Origin: Bosea sp. 29B
GTDB lineage: Bacteria; Pseudomonadota; Alphaproteobacteria; Rhizobiales; Beijerinckiaceae
Assembly (NCBI RefSeq): GCF_902506165.1
Contig: NZ_LR733817.1
Span: 2,511,408-2,575,407 of the forward strand
Direction of reading: 5' to 3'
Length of the DNA stretch: 64,000 bases
Shown here: piece after piece, positions 37,874 through 47,926 of the stretch
Position numbering within the stretch: position 1 is the first letter of the stretch
Layout: each line of letters opens with the position of its first letter
Program-made: the position numbers and the translations under genes
The notes under the pieces: generated by a model
The model's database searches: none
What the model was told of the DNA's origin: nothing
Seen by the model: only the letters and a program-made list of their open reading frames with translations

Positions 37874-39148
37874 TTAGGGAGCAGGCTTCGCTGTCATGGC
37901 GCGCGTCGCCTCATTGGGCATCGCCTTCAGCGTCGCCGCCCAGAACACCAGCGCGATCGCGGCGATCGCCGCACCGAGCAGGCGGACGCCGGTCCAGCCG
38001 GCTTGCGCATAGACCAGCGTCGAACTCGACGAGCCCAGCGCGCTGCCGATCGAATAGAACACCATGTATCCGGCCGTCAGCCGGCTCTGCGCCTCCGGCC
38101 GGACGCGGTAGATCATCGCCTGATTGGTGACGTGCACGGCCTGCAGACCGAAATCGAGGATCAGCACGCCGGCGATCAGGAAGAGGATCGACTGCGGCAG
38201 GAGTCCGATCGGCAGCCAGGCGAACAGCATCAGCGCCAGCGCGATGCCGGTGAGGCGCTGGCCGTGGCCGCGATCGGTCCAGGCCCCGGCCCGCGCCGCA
38301 CCGAGCGCGCCCGCTGCGCCAGCGAGGCCGAACAGCCCGATCGCCGTATGCGACAGCGAGAAGGGCGGGGCGGCGAGCGGCAGCACCAGCGGCGTCAGCA
38401 GCGTGGTGACGTCGGCGAAGATCAGCATGGCGATCACCGCCCGGATACGCAGCACCTTCTCGTCGCGGAACAGGGTGAAGAGCGAGCCGATGAGTTGCGG
38501 ATAGGAGAGCCGCGCCGGCGCCTTTCGCTCCGCTGGCAAGGCCTTGAACAGGACAATGGCGATGATGAGTGTCGCTCCTGCCGAGAGCAGATAGACCGCG
38601 CGCCAGCCCGAGAGATCGGCCATCGCGCCGGCGATGGCGCGGGCGAGCAGGATGCCGAGCACGATCCCGCTCGTGACCGAGCCGACGACCTGCCCGCGCT
38701 CCTCCGGCTTTGCGAGGCTCGCGGCATAGGCGACGAAGGCCTGCGTCACCACGGCGAGGAAACCCATCGCCGCCATCGCCGCGAGCAGCATCGCTCCCGA
38801 AACGGAAAAGGCGACGCAGACCAGCGCCGCCACCGAGAGCAGCGATTGCAGCACGACGAGCTTGCGACGATCGACGAGGTCGCCGAGCGGCACCAGCAGG
38901 ATCAGCCCGAGCCCGTAGCCGATCTGCGTCGCGCCGACGACGAGGCCGACCGTGGCGCGCGAGAGCTTGAGATCGTCGGCGATGATGTCGAGCAGCGGGT
39001 GGGCGAAATAGGCGTTGGCGACGGCGAGCCCGCTCGCCACCGCGAAGAGCAGGATCATGCCGGCCGAGAGCCGCACTGTCGGAGAAGGTGATGGGCGTGC
39101 GTCGGCGCTCGCGGCGCCGGCTGGCGCCGCCTCGATGTCCAGTCGCAT
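37874..39148 (-). CDS. MFS transporter, probable efflux
   Basis: The 424-residue protein has 12 predicted helices, with NAYFAHPLLDIIADDLKLSRATVGLVVGATQIGYGLGL at the start and the family A-motif PLGDLVDRRKLVV. This pattern matches YfcJ/YnfM-like drug or metabolite exporters. A palindrome lies upstream, and a divergent HxlR gene suggests repression by that regulator. Confidence 0.87.
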   Translation of the reverse strand: MRLDIEAAPAGAASADARPSPSPTVRLSAGMILLFAVASGLAVANAYFAHPLLDIIADDLKLSRATVGLVVGATQIGYGLGLILLVPLGDLVDRRKLVVLQSLLSVAALVCVAFSVSGAMLLAAMAAMGFLAVVTQAFVAYAASLAKPEERGQVVGSVTSGIVLGILLARAIAGAMADLSGWRAVYLLSAGATLIIAIVLFKALPAERKAPARLSYPQLIGSLFTLFRDEKVLRIRAVIAMLIFADVTTLLTPLVLPLAAPPFSLSHTAIGLFGLAGAAGALGAARAGAWTDRGHGQRLTGIALALMLFAWLPIGLLPQSILFLIAGVLILDFGLQAVHVTNQAMIYRVRPEAQSRLTAGYMVFYSIGSALGSSSSTLVYAQAGWTGVRLLGAAIAAIALVFWAATLKAMPNEATRAMTAKPAP

Positions 39149-39168
39149 GGAAGAGTCTCCGCTAGATA

Positions 39169-39185
39169 AGTTTCATAATGAAACT
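39169..39185. promoter_or_regulatory. Probable HxlR operator
   Basis: AGTTTCAT-A-ATGAAACT is a perfect 17-base palindrome between the MFS gene and the divergent HxlR gene. Confidence 0.6.
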
Positions 39186-39261
39186 CATTGCGGTGTAGCG
39201 ATGTCAGTTTTATCTTGCAACCGAAGAGCGATCACGGAGCCTTGAGGAGAACGCCGCAGCG

Positions 39262-39723
39262 ATGGTGAAACGCCGCAGCCTGGTTAGCGATTATTGCCCG
39301 AGCGCCCGCGCGCTCGACGCGATCGGCGACTGGTGGTCGATGCTGATCGTGCGCGACGCCTTCGACGGCATGACCCGCTTCAGCGAGTTCCAGAAGAGCC
39401 TCGGCATCGCCCGCAACATCCTCTCCGAGCGGCTGCGCACGCTGACCGCGCGCGGCATCCTCGAAGCCGTCCCGGCAGCGGCCGGTAGCGCCAGGCAGGA
39501 ATATCGGCTGACCGCCAAAGGCCGTGATCTTTTCCCGGTGATGGTGGCGCTCAGGCAATGGGGCGAGCAGCACCTGTTCGGGCCAGGCGAGCAGCATTCC
39601 TCGCTGATCGAGCGCGAAAGCGGCCGCAAGGTCACGTTGATCGTGCAGACCGAGGATGGCCGCCCGATCGATGCCGAGGGCGCGATGATCCTGAAGGTTC
39701 CGGAGTCGGAGAAGCAGCGCTAG
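39262..39723 (+). CDS. HxlR family transcriptional regulator
   Basis: The 153-residue winged-helix protein carries the HxlR pattern CPSARALDAIGDWWSMLIVRDAFDGMTRFSEFQKSLGIARNILSERLRTLTARGIL; the first residues read VSDYC, keeping the characteristic N-terminal cysteine of redox-responding members. It is divergent from the MFS exporter and probably represses it. Its stop overlaps the convergent gene at CTAG. Confidence 0.9.
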   Translation: MVKRRSLVSDYCPSARALDAIGDWWSMLIVRDAFDGMTRFSEFQKSLGIARNILSERLRTLTARGILEAVPAAAGSARQEYRLTAKGRDLFPVMVALRQWGEQHLFGPGEQHSSLIERESGRKVTLIVQTEDGRPIDAEGAMILKVPESEKQR

Positions 39724-40220
39724 TCGAGGGAGGCCGGCTCGGCTTTTGGCAGCTTGGCGCGATAGAGCAGCTTCCAGGCATCGCTGCCGAGCGCGAAATC
39801 CTTGCATCTGAGGTCGGCGATCCGGCGGCCGCCTCGGGCGATGCGAATGCCGTCGCGCTCACCCTGTCCTCGCACGATGATCGAGTACAGCGTGTAGCGG
39901 GTCTCGCCGCGGCTGAAGCGGACGATGTCGCCGGCGAAGCCGGCATCGCCGACGACGGCAGTGCTGAAAGCCTGGTCCGGCGGCACGGGCTTGTCCGGAT
40001 GGGTCAGCTCGATCGCGTCCTTGCGGCCGAAGCGATAGCTCAGGCTGCCCTGGCCTGGACCGATATCGCGGGAGGCGCAGAGCGAGGCTGTCTTGCCGCC
40101 GATCGCACAGGAAAAGATCGCTGCCTCCCCGGCCCCGCACAGCGAGGGACGCGTGTCGGCCGATGCGGTGTTGCAGACAAGGGCGGCTACGAGTGCAGCC
40201 AGGCAGCGCAGCTTCGTCAT
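39720..40220 (-). CDS. Secreted protein of unknown function
   Basis: The 166-residue product has a signal peptide (TKLRCLAALVAALVCNTASA) and a small beta-rich domain with five cysteines outside the signal (LCGAG, FSCAIG, LCASR, LRCKDF). I do not recognise the family. Its ATG overlaps the stop of the upstream secreted-protein gene as ATGA, so they are a two-gene operon. Confidence 0.65.
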   Translation of the reverse strand: MTKLRCLAALVAALVCNTASADTRPSLCGAGEAAIFSCAIGGKTASLCASRDIGPGQGSLSYRFGRKDAIELTHPDKPVPPDQAFSTAVVGDAGFAGDIVRFSRGETRYTLYSIIVRGQGERDGIRIARGGRRIADLRCKDFALGSDAWKLLYRAKLPKAEPASLD

Positions 40221-40594
40221 TTCAGCCAGAGTCTGAGCGGGATCTTTCCAGCCTTGCCGCAATCGGCGAAGGCGACGCCGTCCTCGGCCAGGGTGCCGGT
40301 CACCGCGCAGCTCTCCTCACCGACCACCAGCATCGCGGCATAGCGCTGCCCGTCGCGCCGCAGGTTGAGCGTGCCGGATTTCTCGGCGACCTCGCCCGGC
40401 CCGCACAAGGCGAGATGCTTCAAGGTCACCGGTCCGGCGAAATCGCGCTTGCGCTTGGAGGCGGCAGGCTCCGCCTCGGCGAGTGTCGCCGTCACCGCCC
40501 ATTCGCCGGCATAGCCATAGCGGCCGGTCAGCTCGAGCGCCTCGGCGGCGATCGGCATCATCGGCAGCAGGGCAAGTAGCAGATGCGCGCGCAT
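40217..40594 (-). CDS. Secreted protein of unknown function
   Basis: The 125-residue product has an N-terminal signal (RAHLLLALLPMMPIAAEA) and a beta-rich body with three cysteines (LCGPGEV, SCAVTG, ADCGKAG). It begins LTGRYGYAGEWAVTATL after the cleavage site. No family recognised. It is coupled to the next secreted protein gene downstream. Confidence 0.6.
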   Translation of the reverse strand: MRAHLLLALLPMMPIAAEALELTGRYGYAGEWAVTATLAEAEPAASKRKRDFAGPVTLKHLALCGPGEVAEKSGTLNLRRDGQRYAAMLVVGEESCAVTGTLAEDGVAFADCGKAGKIPLRLWLK

Positions 40595-40755
40595 GATTCC
40601 TCGCAGCAGAATGCATCATGCTAGCCGCGGCGTGCGGCTCGCGCGAATCCAGGGCTGCACCCACTTCGCGGCGGCCTTGCATCCCTGACTCTGGCGCATG
40701 GCGGGCCCGGGCTCTATCCTCCGCTATTCCCCAAGCACAGGACGGACAGGTGCCG

Positions 40756-42249
40756 ATGGACAAGCGGGTTGAGACGCCGCCGGCGCAGGCGGCGCTTTCC
40801 CATGCCGATATCCGGTCGATCCTGATCGGGACCATGCTCGCCATGTTCCTGGCGGCGCTCGACCAGACCATCGTCGCGACCGCGATGCCGACGATCGGCC
40901 GCGAACTCGGCGACGTCGCCCACCTGCCCTGGGTCGTCACCGCCTATCTGCTCGCCGCGACCGCGGTGACCCCGCTCTACGGCAAGTTCGCCGACATCCA
41001 TGGCCGGCGCGTCACCATGCTCGGCGGCATCGTGATCTTCGTGATCGGTTCGGTCGCCTGCGCGCTGGCGCCGTCGCTCTGGCTGCTGGTCGCCGCCCGC
41101 TTCGTGCAGGGGCTCGGCGGCGGCGGCTTGATGGCCATGGCGCAGACCATCGTCGGCGACATGGTCCCGCCCAAGGAGCGCGGCAAGTACCAGGTCTATT
41201 TCGCCAGCGTCTTCTTCACCTCCTCGCTGCTCGGGCCGGTGCTTGGCGGCATGATCGCCGAGGCGCTGCACTGGTCGGTGATCTTCTGGATCAACCTGCC
41301 GCTCGGGCTCGGCGCCTATTGGATGACCGACAAGGCCCTGCAGCGCCTGCCGCGGCATGAGCGGCCGCACAAGCTCGACGTGCTCGGCGCGCTGCTGATG
41401 ACCGGCGCGACCATGACGCTGCTGCTGGCGCTGTCCTGGGGCGGCACGCATTATCCCTGGGGCTCGCCGCAGATCCTCGGGCTGGTCGCTGGTTCGGTCC
41501 TGCTCTGGCTCTGCTTCGCCTGGCGCCTTCGCACGGCGGCCGAGCCTCTGATCCCGCTGACGGTCCTGGCCAATCCGGTGGTCCGCAACGCCACCGTCGC
41601 CGCCGGCTTCGGCATGGGCACGTTCATCGGCCTCACCATCTACCTACCGCTCTATTTCGAGACCGTGGCGGGTCTGTCCGCCGCCAATTCCGGGCTCGGC
41701 CTGATCCCGCTGACCTGCGGCACCGTTTTCGGCGCGACCTCCTCGGGCCGGGCGATGGGCAAGCTGACGCATTACAAGCGCGTGCCGGTCGCGGGGTTGA
41801 GTCTCGCGCTCGTCGGCACGGCCGTGCTGATCGCTTATGGCGACCAGCTGCCGCTCTGGGCCTTCGGGCTCGTCCTGGCTCTGATCAGCGTCGGCTTCGG
41901 CATGCTCCTGCCGGTCGCGACCGTCTCGATCCAGAACGCCGTGCCGATGCACCAGCTCGGCACGGTCACCGGCACGGCCAACTTCTTCCGCCAGATCGGC
42001 GGGGCGCTGATCGTCGCCATCTTCGGTGCGATCGTGCTCGGCGGCCTCGGCGCCAGCGGCGCCGGGCTCTCGGCCGAGACCCTCAAGGCCGGCGGCGTCG
42101 ATCGCGCCACCATGGTCGGGCTGTTCCGCCATGTCTTCGCTGCAAGCTTCGCGGGATTCGCCTTGGCGCTGCTCTTCCTGCTACGCATGAAGGAGCTGCC
42201 GCTGCGCGGTTCGGCTCTCGCGGCTGCGAAAGAGGTGGCTGGAGACTAG
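40756..42249 (+). CDS. MFS multidrug exporter, DHA2 (14-helix) family
   Basis: The 497-residue protein has 14 predicted helices and DHA2 markers: LDQTIVATAMPTIGREL in helix 1, YGKFADIHGRRVTM (motif A), and GPVLGGMIAEALHWSVIFWINLPLGL (motif C region). It exports drugs or toxic metabolites with the proton gradient. ATG 40756 follows a purine-rich GGACGGACAGG. Confidence 0.92.
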   Translation: MDKRVETPPAQAALSHADIRSILIGTMLAMFLAALDQTIVATAMPTIGRELGDVAHLPWVVTAYLLAATAVTPLYGKFADIHGRRVTMLGGIVIFVIGSVACALAPSLWLLVAARFVQGLGGGGLMAMAQTIVGDMVPPKERGKYQVYFASVFFTSSLLGPVLGGMIAEALHWSVIFWINLPLGLGAYWMTDKALQRLPRHERPHKLDVLGALLMTGATMTLLLALSWGGTHYPWGSPQILGLVAGSVLLWLCFAWRLRTAAEPLIPLTVLANPVVRNATVAAGFGMGTFIGLTIYLPLYFETVAGLSAANSGLGLIPLTCGTVFGATSSGRAMGKLTHYKRVPVAGLSLALVGTAVLIAYGDQLPLWAFGLVLALISVGFGMLLPVATVSIQNAVPMHQLGTVTGTANFFRQIGGALIVAIFGAIVLGGLGASGAGLSAETLKAGGVDRATMVGLFRHVFAASFAGFALALLFLLRMKELPLRGSALAAAKEVAGD

Positions 42250-42334
42250 CGGAACGTGCCGCTTCGTCGCGCGTTTGCCGCTAGCCCGTCACAGAGCGGT
42301 TGCAGCTTGAGTTGTCGCGTCAGAGGAGTACGCC

Positions 42335-42889
42335 ATGTCCGATCTCGTCGTCATCGTCTATCCGACCGAAGCCCGGGCCGAGGAAATGCGGCAGAAGCTC
42401 TTCGGCCTGCAGAAGGAATACCTGATCCAGATCAGCGACGCCGCAATCGCGGTGATGCACGAGGACGGCAAGGTCAAGCTCAACCAGTTGCTCAACACCA
42501 CCGCGCTCGGTGCGGCGTCGGGTGGCTTCTGGGGCTTGCTGATCGGTGCGATCTTCCTGATGCCGGTCTTCGGCGCGGCGATCGGCGCGGCCTCGGGCGC
42601 GCTCGGCGGTGCACTGACGGATTATGGCGTGAACGACGGCTTCATGAAGGAGCTCGCCGCCAATCTGCAGCCCGGCAATGCCGCGCTCTTCGTGCTGATC
42701 CAGAAGATGACGGGCGACAAGGTACTCGAGGCGATCAAGGGCACCGGCGGCGTCGTGCTGAAGACCTCGCTCGATCATTCGCAGGAGCAGGCGCTGCGCG
42801 ACGCGCTCGCGGCTTCGCCGGCCGCACAGCGGCAGGAGCCAGTGCCGGCCTCGGTGGAGCCGACGCCCAATCCGATCCCCGGCGCCTAA
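42335..42889 (+). CDS. DUF1269 family membrane protein
   Basis: The 184-residue protein begins SDLVVIVYPTEARAEEMRQKLFGL and has a glycine-zipper-like hydrophobic stretch GAASGGFWGLLIGAIFLMPVFG followed by GAAIGAASGALGGAL. This is the DUF1269 pattern, linked in other species to stress response and the outer leaflet of the inner membrane. The molecular role is unknown. Confidence 0.85.
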   Translation: MSDLVVIVYPTEARAEEMRQKLFGLQKEYLIQISDAAIAVMHEDGKVKLNQLLNTTALGAASGGFWGLLIGAIFLMPVFGAAIGAASGALGGALTDYGVNDGFMKELAANLQPGNAALFVLIQKMTGDKVLEAIKGTGGVVLKTSLDHSQEQALRDALAASPAAQRQEPVPASVEPTPNPIPGA

Positions 42890-42907
42890 GTCGAAGTTTG
42901 GCTTCCG

Positions 42908-43501
42908 CTACCGCCGTTTGAAGCTCTGCTTGGCGATGGTGAGGATGATGGTGCGGCCAGTCTCGGCCGTGCCTGTCATGCTCTGAGCCACGAGTTCGGC
43001 GCCGATGCCGGTGAGGCGCAGGCCTGCGGGCTCGTCGGGCAGGCTCCAGCTCTGCGTGTCGGCATGGAAGGCGAGCGGCTGGTCGAAGCGGCCGCCGGCA
43101 CCGGCCAGGAAGGCATTGATCTGGCCGACCGTGCCGGCCTTGGTCTGGTCGAGCCTGACCCGGTAGAGCGCGCGCCGGCCGATCAGGTCGAGCTCGACCC
43201 CGATGACGAGATGCTCGGCCGGGTGACGCGTGTAGATGCTGGTCGAGGAGACGCTGCGGCGATCGATCGTCGCCTCGCCCTGCATGCGGATGACGCCGCC
43301 TGCATCGGTGGAGAGCTGCTGCCCGGTGCCGGGCGCGCTGATCTCGGCATCCGAGCCGATCGCGACCCGGACATCTCGGCCGGCCAGCGGCTTGCCGGCT
43401 TCGTCGACGAGCTTCAGGGTCAGCGCGACCGGTTCGGCCTGCACCGTCGTCGACGCCAGGGAGAACAGGGAGAGGAAAGCGGCGCTCAGAAGCGTCTTCA
43501 T
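42908..43501 (-). CDS. Secreted beta-sandwich protein, unknown function
   Basis: The 197-residue product has a signal peptide (KTLLSAAFLSLFSLASTTVQA) and a domain starting VALTLKLVDEAGKPLAGRDVRV, an Ig-like or carboxypeptidase-regulatory-like beta sandwich. It shows no cysteines or catalytic motif. It precedes dapD on the same strand with 20 bases between them but is unlikely to share its function. Confidence 0.6.
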   Translation of the reverse strand: MKTLLSAAFLSLFSLASTTVQAEPVALTLKLVDEAGKPLAGRDVRVAIGSDAEISAPGTGQQLSTDAGGVIRMQGEATIDRRSVSSTSIYTRHPAEHLVIGVELDLIGRRALYRVRLDQTKAGTVGQINAFLAGAGGRFDQPLAFHADTQSWSLPDEPAGLRLTGIGAELVAQSMTGTAETGRTIILTIAKQSFKRR

Positions 43502-43521
43502 CGGCTCCGCCTCCGCTATCC

Positions 43522-44364
43522 TCAGTCGCGCAGCAGTTCGTTGATACCGGTCTTGGCGCGGGTCTGGGCGTCGACCGTCTTGACGATTACGGCGCAGTAG
43601 AGCGAGGGACCGGGCGTGCCGTCGTTCAGAGGCTTGCCCGGCAGCGAGCCGGCGACCACGACCGAATAGGGCGGCACCTTGCCGACATGGACCTGGCCGG
43701 TGGCGCGATCGACGATCTTGGTCGTCGCCGAGATGAAGACGCCCATGGCCAGCACCGAACCCTCGCCGACCACCACGCCCTCGACCACCTCGGAACGGGC
43801 GCCGATGAAGCAGTTGTCCTCGATGATCGTCGGGTTGGCCTGCAGCGGCTCGAGCACGCCGCCGATGCCGACACCGCCCGAGAGGTGGACGTTCTTGCCG
43901 ATCTGGGCGCAGGAGCCGACGGTCGCCCAGGTATCGACCATGGTGCCGGAATCGACATAGGCGCCGATGTTAACGAAGGACGGCATCAGGATGACGTTGG
44001 GCGCAAGATAGGAGCCCTTGCGTGCCGCCGCTGGCGGCACGACGCGGAAGCCCGCGGCGCGGAAACGGTTCTCGCCCCAGCCGGCGAACTTCGAGGGCAC
44101 CTTGTCCCAGAACACGCCCTCGCCCGGGCCATGCGCCATGATCTCGTTGTCGGCGAGGCGGAAGGACAGCAGCACCGCCTTCTTCAGCCACTGATTCGTG
44201 ACCCAGTCGCCGCCGACCTTCTCGGCAACGCGTGCCTGGCCGGAATCGAGCAGCTCGATTGCTTGTTCGACCGCCTCGCGCACGGCGCCCTTGGTGCCGA
44301 GGCCGATCTCGGCCCGGTTCTCCCAGGCGGCGTCGATGGTGGCGGCGAGATCGGTCAGGGACAT
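43522..44364 (-). CDS. dapD: Tetrahydrodipicolinate N-succinyltransferase
   Basis: The 280-residue enzyme has an N-terminal helical domain ([22 protein letters not shown]) and a left-handed beta helix of hexapeptide repeats, ending [20 protein letters not shown]. It transfers succinyl from succinyl-CoA in lysine and meso-diaminopimelate synthesis. Start 44364 gives the length usual for DapD; frames running further upstream lack a ribosome site. GAGAG precedes the ATG. Confidence 0.95.
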   Translation of the reverse strand: MSLTDLAATIDAAWENRAEIGLGTKGAVREAVEQAIELLDSGQARVAEKVGGDWVTNQWLKKAVLLSFRLADNEIMAHGPGEGVFWDKVPSKFAGWGENRFRAAGFRVVPPAAARKGSYLAPNVILMPSFVNIGAYVDSGTMVDTWATVGSCAQIGKNVHLSGGVGIGGVLEPLQANPTIIEDNCFIGARSEVVEGVVVGEGSVLAMGVFISATTKIVDRATGQVHVGKVPPYSVVVAGSLPGKPLNDGTPGPSLYCAVIVKTVDAQTRAKTGINELLRD

Positions 44365-44383
44365 GGAGCGGCTCTCTCTCGTC

Positions 44384-44406
44384 ATGGTCGGCCTCGTGCC
44401 GACCAT
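44384..44406. repeat. Palindromic intergenic hairpin, copy A
   Basis: ATGGTCGGC and GCCGACCAT flank a five-base loop (CTCGT), just upstream of dapD. The same arms occur at 45495. It is probably a family of REP-like palindromes. Confidence 0.75.
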
Positions 44407-44577
44407 CCACGCCTTGTGGACGTGGATGAAAAGGGGAAGACGTGGCGGCTCGGGACGGACCCGAGCTTGACGGGGTGAGCGATGGCGGAAGCCCGCGGCG
44501 CCGTCAAGGCAAAGCGGGATTGCGGGCAGGCCATCCATGTTACAATGCGAACAGGCTTAACGCGGCGGAGTCGAACG

Positions 44578-44865
44578 ATGACCCGGATCCTGATTGCTCT
44601 TTTCGTCTTCGGTCTCGCTGGTGCGGTGCAGGCGCAGGGCCGGCCGCAATCGCCGACGCTGAGTTGCGCTGCCAACCGCCAGAGCGTCCTCGCCAATGGC
44701 GCGATCGTGCTCGGCACCGGCGGCTATACCTATGATCGCTTCGTGCGCGACCGCAGCTTCTGTCAGTTCGACGAGATCACCTATCCGGCTTGGGTACCCG
44801 CTCGCGATACGCCGCAATGCTTTGTTGGCTACCGCTGCAAGAACGCCTCGCCCTGGGACGATTGA
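44578..44865 (+). CDS. Small secreted four-cysteine protein
   Basis: The 95-residue product has a signal peptide (TRILIALFVFGLAGAVQAQ) and four cysteines (LSCAAN, SFCQFDE, QCFVGYRCK), suggesting two disulfides in the periplasm. It is convergent with recR. No family recognised; the size and cysteine pattern resemble small alphaproteobacterial secreted proteins. Confidence 0.65.
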   Translation: MTRILIALFVFGLAGAVQAQGRPQSPTLSCAANRQSVLANGAIVLGTGGYTYDRFVRDRSFCQFDEITYPAWVPARDTPQCFVGYRCKNASPWDD

Positions 44866-44872
44866 GGCAACC

Positions 44873-45478
44873 TCAGAAGCCGGTGCGCTGGCGGATCGCT
44901 GCCGCCAGGGTGCCGTCATCGAGATAGTCGAGTTCGCCTCCGACCGGCACGCCATGGGCGAGCTTGGTCACCTTGATCTCGAGGTGTGCCAGGAGGTCGG
45001 TGATGAAATGCGCCGTGGTCTGGCCCTCGACCGTGGCGTTGAGCGCCAGGATCACTTCCTTCACCGCAGGTTCCGAGGCGCGTGCCACCAGCGCGTCGAG
45101 CGAGAGGTTCTCGGGCCGAATGCCGTCGAGCGCCGAGAGCACGCCGCCGAGCACATGATAGCGCCCGCCGACCGCACCCGAGCGCTCCAGCGCCCAGAGA
45201 TCGGCGATATCGGCGACGACGACGATCAGACTGTCGTCGCGGCGCGGATCGCGGCAGAGCCCGCAGGGATCGCTGGTGTCGACATTGCCGCAGCGCGAGC
45301 AGACGACGATGCGCTCGCGCGCCACCGCCATCGCCTCCGAGAGCGGGCCGAGCAATTGCTCGCGCTTCTTGACGAGGTGAAGCGCCGCGCGCCGGGCCGA
45401 GCGGGGGCCCAAGCCCGGCAGCTTGGCCAGGAGCTGGATCAGACGCTCGATCTCGGGGCCGGCGATGGTGCGGGACAT
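44873..45478 (-). CDS. recR: Recombination mediator protein RecR
   Basis: The 201-residue protein has an HhH region [20 protein letters not shown], the zinc finger [16 protein letters not shown] and a Toprim domain ([13 protein letters not shown], then [16 protein letters not shown]). RecR helps load RecA at gapped DNA. It follows ybaB and dnaX on the same strand, as in most bacteria. Confidence 0.97.
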   Translation of the reverse strand: MSRTIAGPEIERLIQLLAKLPGLGPRSARRAALHLVKKREQLLGPLSEAMAVARERIVVCSRCGNVDTSDPCGLCRDPRRDDSLIVVVADIADLWALERSGAVGGRYHVLGGVLSALDGIRPENLSLDALVARASEPAVKEVILALNATVEGQTTAHFITDLLAHLEIKVTKLAHGVPVGGELDYLDDGTLAAAIRQRTGF

Positions 45479-45494
45479 GGGTCTCTAAGGCGGC

Positions 45495-45569
45495 ATGGTC
45501 GGCCTTGAGCCGACCATCTCAGGACAGGAGGGCTCTTCTGCGAGAGATGCTCGGGCCAAGCCCGAGCAT
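45495..45569. repeat. Palindromic intergenic hairpin, copy B, with a second hairpin
   Basis: ATGGTCGGC/GCCGACCAT at 45495-45517 repeats the element near dapD. A second hairpin, ATGCTCGGG/CCCGAGCAT, lies at 45547-45569. Together they fill most of the recR-ybaB gap. Confidence 0.75.
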
Positions 45570-45584
45570 GACGCTGAGCCTGCT

Positions 45585-45908
45585 TCAGAACAGCTTAGGC
45601 ATGCCGGGGGGAAGCGGCAGGCCTTTGGTCATCTCGGCCATCCGCTCCTGCACGGCCCGCTCGGCCTTGTTGCGGGCGTCGTTGCTGGCGGAGATGACGA
45701 GATCCTCCAGGATCTCCTCTTCGCCCTGCACCATCAGGCTCGGGTCGATCTTTACCGATTTCAGCACGTTTTTGGCGGTCATCACCAGTTTGACCAGGCC
45801 GCCGCCGGCCGAACCCTCGAATTCGAGGGTGTCGAGCTGGGCCTGCATCTCGGCCATCTTCTTCTGCATGTCCTGCGCCTGCTTCATCAGGCCCATCATG
45901 TCGCGCAT
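45585..45908 (-). CDS. ybaB: YbaB/EbfC family nucleoid-associated protein
   Basis: The 107-residue protein opens [41 protein letters not shown], the YbaB helix-strand pattern. It binds DNA as a dimer and is almost always between dnaX and recR, as here. Confidence 0.95.
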   Translation of the reverse strand: MRDMMGLMKQAQDMQKKMAEMQAQLDTLEFEGSAGGGLVKLVMTAKNVLKSVKIDPSLMVQGEEEILEDLVISASNDARNKAERAVQERMAEMTKGLPLPPGMPKLF

Positions 45909-45927
45909 GGCGGCGCTCCCTTTGTGG

Positions 45928-47784
45928 TCAGTTGTCGGTCAAGAATTCGACCCCGTCGAAATCGGGCTCGCTGTCGTCGAAGAGCGGCTCGAATTCGGGC
46001 AGGTCCTCGTCGCCGCCCGTGGCGGTGGCGGACGCCTCGGCTTCAGCCGCACGGGGATCGCGGACATCGACGATACGTGCGCCCGGGAAGCGCTCCATCA
46101 CGGCGCGGACGGCAGGATGGCTCGCCGCGTCGCTCTCGCGCTTGTCGCGGGCAGCGACCGCCTGCTCGCGCATGGTCGCCGAGCCCTCGGCATTGACGAT
46201 GGCGACCAGCCAGGTTTGGCCGGTCCATTCCTTCAGCCGCTTCGACAGATCGTTGGCGAGCAGGCGGTTGCCGTGCTCGGCCAGTGCGAACTCGATCCGC
46301 CCTTGCTCGAAGCGCACCAGGCGGACATCGCGCTCCAGCGCCAGCTTCATGGTGATGTCGCGATGGCGCGAGGCGAGCGCGACGACCTCCTCGAAGCTCT
46401 GCGGTTGCGGCAGGGCGCTGGCCCGTATTTGGGCCACCGGCGCCGCGGCGGGCATCGGATTGGCGCTGGCCAGCACCGGCCGGGCCGCGAGCGCGGTCGC
46501 GCCGCCGCCGGAAGGAGGGCGCGGAGCGGGCGCGCCGTTGCCGCCGACGGCTCCGCTGCCGTCACGCAGCATTCTCAGCGCTTCGTCCGGCGTCGGCAGG
46601 TCGGCGGCATGGGCGAGGCGCACCAGCGCCATCTCGGCGGCCATCACCGGGCGGTCGGCCTGGCGGACCTCGCTGACGGCCTTCAGCAGCATCTGCCAGG
46701 CCCGCGCCAGCACGCGGATCGACAGGCGCTGGGCGAAATCGGCGCCGCGCACCCGCTCGGCCTGGGACAGGCTGTTGTCCTTGGCCGCCTCCGGCACGAG
46801 CTTGAGGCGGGTGACGAGATGGCTGAACTCGGCGAGGTCGGAGAGCACCACCGCCGGATCGGCGCCGGCGTCGTATTGTGCCCTGAGCTCGGTCAGGGCG
46901 CCGGCGATGTCGCCCTTCATCACCAGTTCGAACAGGTCGATGACGCGTGCCCGGTCGGAGAGGCCGAGCATGCTGCGGACCTCCTCCAGCGTGATCTTGC
47001 CGCCGGCATGGGCGATCGCCTGGTCGAGGATCGAGAGCGAATCACGCACCGAGCCTTCGGCGGCGCGTGCCACGGCGGCGAGCGCCTCTTCTTCAGCCTC
47101 GGTGCCCTCCGCCCGGCAGATCTTGTCGAGGTGCCCGACGAGGAGCGCCGCATCGACGCGGCGCAGGTCGAAGCGCTGGCAGCGCGACAGCACCGTCACC
47201 GGAACCTTCCGGATCTCGGTGGTGGCGAAGATGAATTTTGCGTGCGGCGGCGGCTCCTCCAGCGTCTTCAGGAAGGCGTTGAAGGCGCCTCCCGAGAGCA
47301 TGTGGACCTCGTCGATGATGTAGACCTTGTAGCGCGCCGAGACCGGGGCGTAGCGCACCGCGTCGTTGATCTGGCGGACATTGTCGACGCCGTTGTTCGA
47401 GGCGGCGTCGATCTCCATCACGTCGATATGCCGGCCCTCGACGATCGCCTGGCAATGCACGCCGAACTGCGAGAGGTCGGTGGTCGGGGCGCCGCTGCCA
47501 TCGGCGTTCTGGTAGTTCAGGGCGCGCGCCAGGATGCGCGCCGTCGTGGTCTTGCCAACGCCGCGCACGCCGGTCAGCATCCAGGCCTGCGGGATGCGGC
47601 CCGCGGCGAAGGCGTTGGTCAGCGTCCGGACCATGGCGTCCTGGCCGATCAGGTCGCCGAAATGCGCCGGCCGGTACTTGCGCGCCAGAACGCGATAGCC
47701 CGCCGGCGTTGCGGCGGCCGGGGCTGGCACCGGGGCCATGCCGGGGAAACCCGGCTCGTCGGCGGGGACGGTCTCGTCGGTCAT
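45928..47784 (-). CDS. dnaX: DNA polymerase III subunit tau/gamma
   Basis: The 618-residue clamp-loader subunit has the Walker [19 protein letters not shown] and the sensor 1 [18 protein letters not shown], followed by domains III-V that bind the polymerase and helicase. The usual zinc module is reduced: only Cys in [16 protein letters not shown] remains, as is common in alphaproteobacteria. A proline/alanine linker ([12 protein letters not shown]) precedes the tau-specific end. It follows the SRP RNA gene. Confidence 0.96.
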   Translation of the reverse strand: MTDETVPADEPGFPGMAPVPAPAAATPAGYRVLARKYRPAHFGDLIGQDAMVRTLTNAFAAGRIPQAWMLTGVRGVGKTTTARILARALNYQNADGSGAPTTDLSQFGVHCQAIVEGRHIDVMEIDAASNNGVDNVRQINDAVRYAPVSARYKVYIIDEVHMLSGGAFNAFLKTLEEPPPHAKFIFATTEIRKVPVTVLSRCQRFDLRRVDAALLVGHLDKICRAEGTEAEEEALAAVARAAEGSVRDSLSILDQAIAHAGGKITLEEVRSMLGLSDRARVIDLFELVMKGDIAGALTELRAQYDAGADPAVVLSDLAEFSHLVTRLKLVPEAAKDNSLSQAERVRGADFAQRLSIRVLARAWQMLLKAVSEVRQADRPVMAAEMALVRLAHAADLPTPDEALRMLRDGSGAVGGNGAPAPRPPSGGGATALAARPVLASANPMPAAAPVAQIRASALPQPQSFEEVVALASRHRDITMKLALERDVRLVRFEQGRIEFALAEHGNRLLANDLSKRLKEWTGQTWLVAIVNAEGSATMREQAVAARDKRESDAASHPAVRAVMERFPGARIVDVRDPRAAEAEASATATGGDEDLPEFEPLFDDSEPDFDGVEFLTDN

Positions 47785-47926
47785 ACCCCTGCTTTCGCCA
47801 ATCGCGGCGCCCCGGTCAACGCCGCTCTGTCATAGGAGGGCGCGAACGCGTCAGGAATGTGAGGGAAGCCAAGGCCCGCGCATCCGCGCGCGACAAGATT
47901 TGCGCTGAAGGACTTGCGCGAAAGTA

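Noticed and set aside
45505..47835. Long plus-strand frame opposite ybaB and dnaX
   Set aside because: DnaX and YbaB on the minus strand are unmistakable; the plus frame has shadow composition.
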